From assembly GCA_030373505.1 (NCBI GenBank), contig JAUCYS010000004.1:1-64000 (forward strand): DNA of 64,000 nucleotides. Direction: 5' to 3'. The position numbers and the translations under genes are program-made. The notes below the pieces were generated by a model. That model did not search any database. It was given only the letters and a program-made list of their open reading frames with translations, and had not been told where the DNA came from. Positions 62,341 to 64,000 of this stretch are shown here, piece by piece (positions within the stretch are counted from its first letter, which is position 1; the number at the start of each line of letters is the position of its first letter). This DNA is from Parasphingorhabdus sp. (GTDB lineage Bacteria; Pseudomonadota; Alphaproteobacteria; Sphingomonadales; Sphingomonadaceae).

Positions 62341-64000
62341 ATGAACGCAGTATTGAATGTCGAGAAATCCCTGTCCGGCCAGAGCTGGCGCTGGCGCAGC
62401 ACCAGCGCCGATGCGCGCGACCCGGGATTTCAGCCCGATGATCTGGTCACCCAGCTGCTGCTCGCCCGCGGCGCCAGCCGGGACACGCTGGCGGTCAACC
62501 GCGAGCCGACGATTCGCGGCTTCATGCCTGATCCGTCTGTCTTCCGCGACATGGATGCGGCAGCGGACCGGCTGAGCCATGCGATCCGGAAACAGGAAAA
62601 GGTGACGATCTTCGGCGACTATGATGTCGACGGCGCGACCAGCGCGGCTTTGCTGATCCGCCTGCTCCGGGATCTGGGTCTGGAGGCCGGCTATTATATC
62701 CCCGACCGGCTGATGGAGGGCTATGGCCCGTCAGGCGAGGCCTTGGTCGAGCTGGGCAGGCAGGGCTGCGATCTGGTGGTCACCGTAGACTGCGGCGCGA
62801 TGGCCTTCGAGGCGCTCGACATGGCCCACAAGGCCGGGGTCGAGGTGATCGTGGTCGACCATCACAAATGCGCCGCCGAGCTGCCGAAAGCGATCGCGCT
62901 GGTCAATCCCAACCGGCTCGACGAAAGCGATGCGGGGGCCGAACATGGCCATCTCGCCGCCGTCGGCATGGCCTTTCTGCTCGGCGCGGCGCTGGTCCGG
63001 ACACTGCGCAACCAGGGCTATTTCAAAAATCGCTCCGAACCGAAACTGCTCGAGCTGCTCGATATTGTGGCGCTCGGCACGGTCGCCGATGTCGCCCAGC
63101 TGCGCGGCCTCAACCGCGCCTTTGTCGCGCAGGGCCTCAAGGTCCTCGCCGGCCGCCAGAATATCGGCCTGGCGGCGCTGATCGATGCCAGCCGGCTGAA
63201 GCGCGCGCCTATCTGCTCGGATCTCGGCTTTGCCCTTGGCCCCCGCATCAACGCGGGGGGCCGGGTCGGCAAGTCCGATCTGGGCGTGCGCCTGCTGACC
63301 ACGCAGGACCCGGAGGAAGCCGCCGCGATCGCTGCCGAACTCGACCATCTCAATCAGGAACGACGCGCGATCGAGGCGCATGTGCTGGAAGAGGCCGATG
63401 CGATGTGTTCGGCGCAGCAGAACCAGGCGGTCGCAGTGCTCTCGTCCAAGGGCTGGCATCCCGGCGTGATCGGCATTGTCGCCGGACGGATCAAGGAAAA
63501 GCTCAATCGCCCCGCAATCATCATCGCGCTCGACGAGGAAGGCATCGGCAAGGGCTCCGGCCGCTCGATTGCCGGCATCGATCTCGGCGCCGCGATCATC
63601 GCCGCCAAGGACAGCGGCCTGCTGATCGCTGGCGGTGGCCATGCGATGGCAGCGGGGATCACCATTGCGGCAGACAAGGTCGACCGTTTTTCGGAATTCC
63701 TCAACGACCGGCTCGCCGACGGTGTCGGCAAGGCGCAGGACGGCAAGGCGCTGCTGCTCGACGCGGTGCTGTCGCCCAAGGGCGTCAATCCGCTGATGGT
63801 CGAGGCGATGGACGGTGCCGGTCCCTATGGCATGGGCTGGCCCGCACCGCGGATCGCGACCGGACCGGTGCGAATCATCAAATGCGATATTGTCGGCACC
63901 GATCATGTGCGAATGATCGTCGGCGGTGATGACGGGGCTTCGATCAAGACCATTGCCTTTCGCGCCGCCGAAAGCGATCTTGGCCAGGCGTTGCTCAGCG
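62341..64000 (+). CDS. recJ: single-stranded-DNA exonuclease RecJ (partial, runs off window)
   Basis: From the ATG at 62341, 553 codons run open to the edge, with the stop beyond it; RecJ is usually near 570-600 residues, so little is missing. It degrades 5' single-stranded DNA in recombination and mismatch repair. Motifs: TIFGDYDVDGATSAAL (DHH motif I), VTVDCGA, VVDHHKCAAELPKA (DHH), ALGTVADVAQL, then the DHHA1 GGGHAMAAGITI. Metal ligands are all present. It starts 65 bp from the divergent flavodoxin gene. Confidence 0.96.
   Translation, partial: MNAVLNVEKSLSGQSWRWRSTSADARDPGFQPDDLVTQLLLARGASRDTLAVNREPTIRGFMPDPSVFRDMDAAADRLSHAIRKQEKVTIFGDYDVDGATSAALLIRLLRDLGLEAGYYIPDRLMEGYGPSGEALVELGRQGCDLVVTVDCGAMAFEALDMAHKAGVEVIVVDHHKCAAELPKAIALVNPNRLDESDAGAEHGHLAAVGMAFLLGAALVRTLRNQGYFKNRSEPKLLELLDIVALGTVADVAQLRGLNRAFVAQGLKVLAGRQNIGLAALIDASRLKRAPICSDLGFALGPRINAGGRVGKSDLGVRLLTTQDPEEAAAIAAELDHLNQERRAIEAHVLEEADAMCSAQQNQAVAVLSSKGWHPGVIGIVAGRIKEKLNRPAIIIALDEEGIGKGSGRSIAGIDLGAAIIAAKDSGLLIAGGGHAMAAGITIAADKVDRFSEFLNDRLADGVGKAQDGKALLLDAVLSPKGVNPLMVEAMDGAGPYGMGWPAPRIATGPVRIIKCDIVGTDHVRMIVGGDDGASIKTIAFRAAESDLGQALLS

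Overview
The window looks like chromosome of an alphaproteobacterium, most likely a sphingomonad (Sphingomonadaceae or a close relative). The evidence is the neighbourhoods serS-surE-nlpD-like, ilvE next to a MarR-type regulator, and hom/glpX/recJ, together with a single-cysteine DksA, a class II DAHP synthase, a PEP-CTERM-like surface protein and sphingomonad-type palindromic intergenic repeats. The genus cannot be fixed from the sequence.

Region 1, about 1-12,120, is an integrated mobile element or accessory island whose left end lies outside the window. It carries an ArdA antirestriction gene, a Ti/RSF1010-type (MOBQ) DNA-processing set (traG, traD, traC on the minus strand, traA on the plus strand, and a candidate oriT between traC and traA), and no visible mating-pair genes. 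Behind traA comes a compact defence-like cargo: a GHKL-ATPase fused to a Shedu-like PD-(D/E)XK nuclease domain, a nucleotidyltransferase-HEPN fusion, and a small membrane protein resembling putative phage-abortive-infection proteins. Remnants (a relaxase-like tail, a truncated AT-rich gene, an XRE regulator, a frameshifted IS91-type transposase) show that the island is mosaic and decaying.

Region 2, about 12,120-34,724, is ordinary core chromosome: a frameshifted HTH/terminase-small-subunit-like gene, three copies of a palindromic repeat, rimO, small membrane proteins, an alpha/beta hydrolase, a K+ channel with an RCK domain, an NlpD-like LysM/LytM protein, surE, serS, a Ser/Gly-rich PEP-CTERM-like protein, dksA, a PilZ protein, a CaiB/BaiF enzyme, a LytS/LytTR two-component pair with a DUF2891 lipoprotein, a MATE transporter, a SleB-type cell-wall hydrolase, class II DAHP synthase, an orphan OmpR-type regulator and a GGDEF-EAL gene broken by a one-base deletion.

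Region 3, 34,725-58,712, is the most striking feature. It is a direct tandem duplication of an 11,994-bp unit. Each copy holds tRNA-Gln, ilvE, a MarR regulator, a YbjN protein, a UbiK/BMFP protein, TspO, an MsbA-like ABC exporter, a complete tonB-exbB-exbD-exbD operon, a secreted hypothetical protein and hom. I saw no difference between the copies. The breakpoints share a 4-bp microhomology (GACC) and lie inside two genes, so the middle junction carries a chimera of the two while each gene keeps one outer copy. It is either a very recent duplication that doubles dosage of these genes or an assembly artefact.

Region 4, 58,713-64,000, returns to single copy: the intact secreted hypothetical gene, glpX, a DUF900-type lipoprotein hydrolase, a uracil-DNA-glycosylase-family protein, a flavodoxin, and recJ, which runs off the right end.
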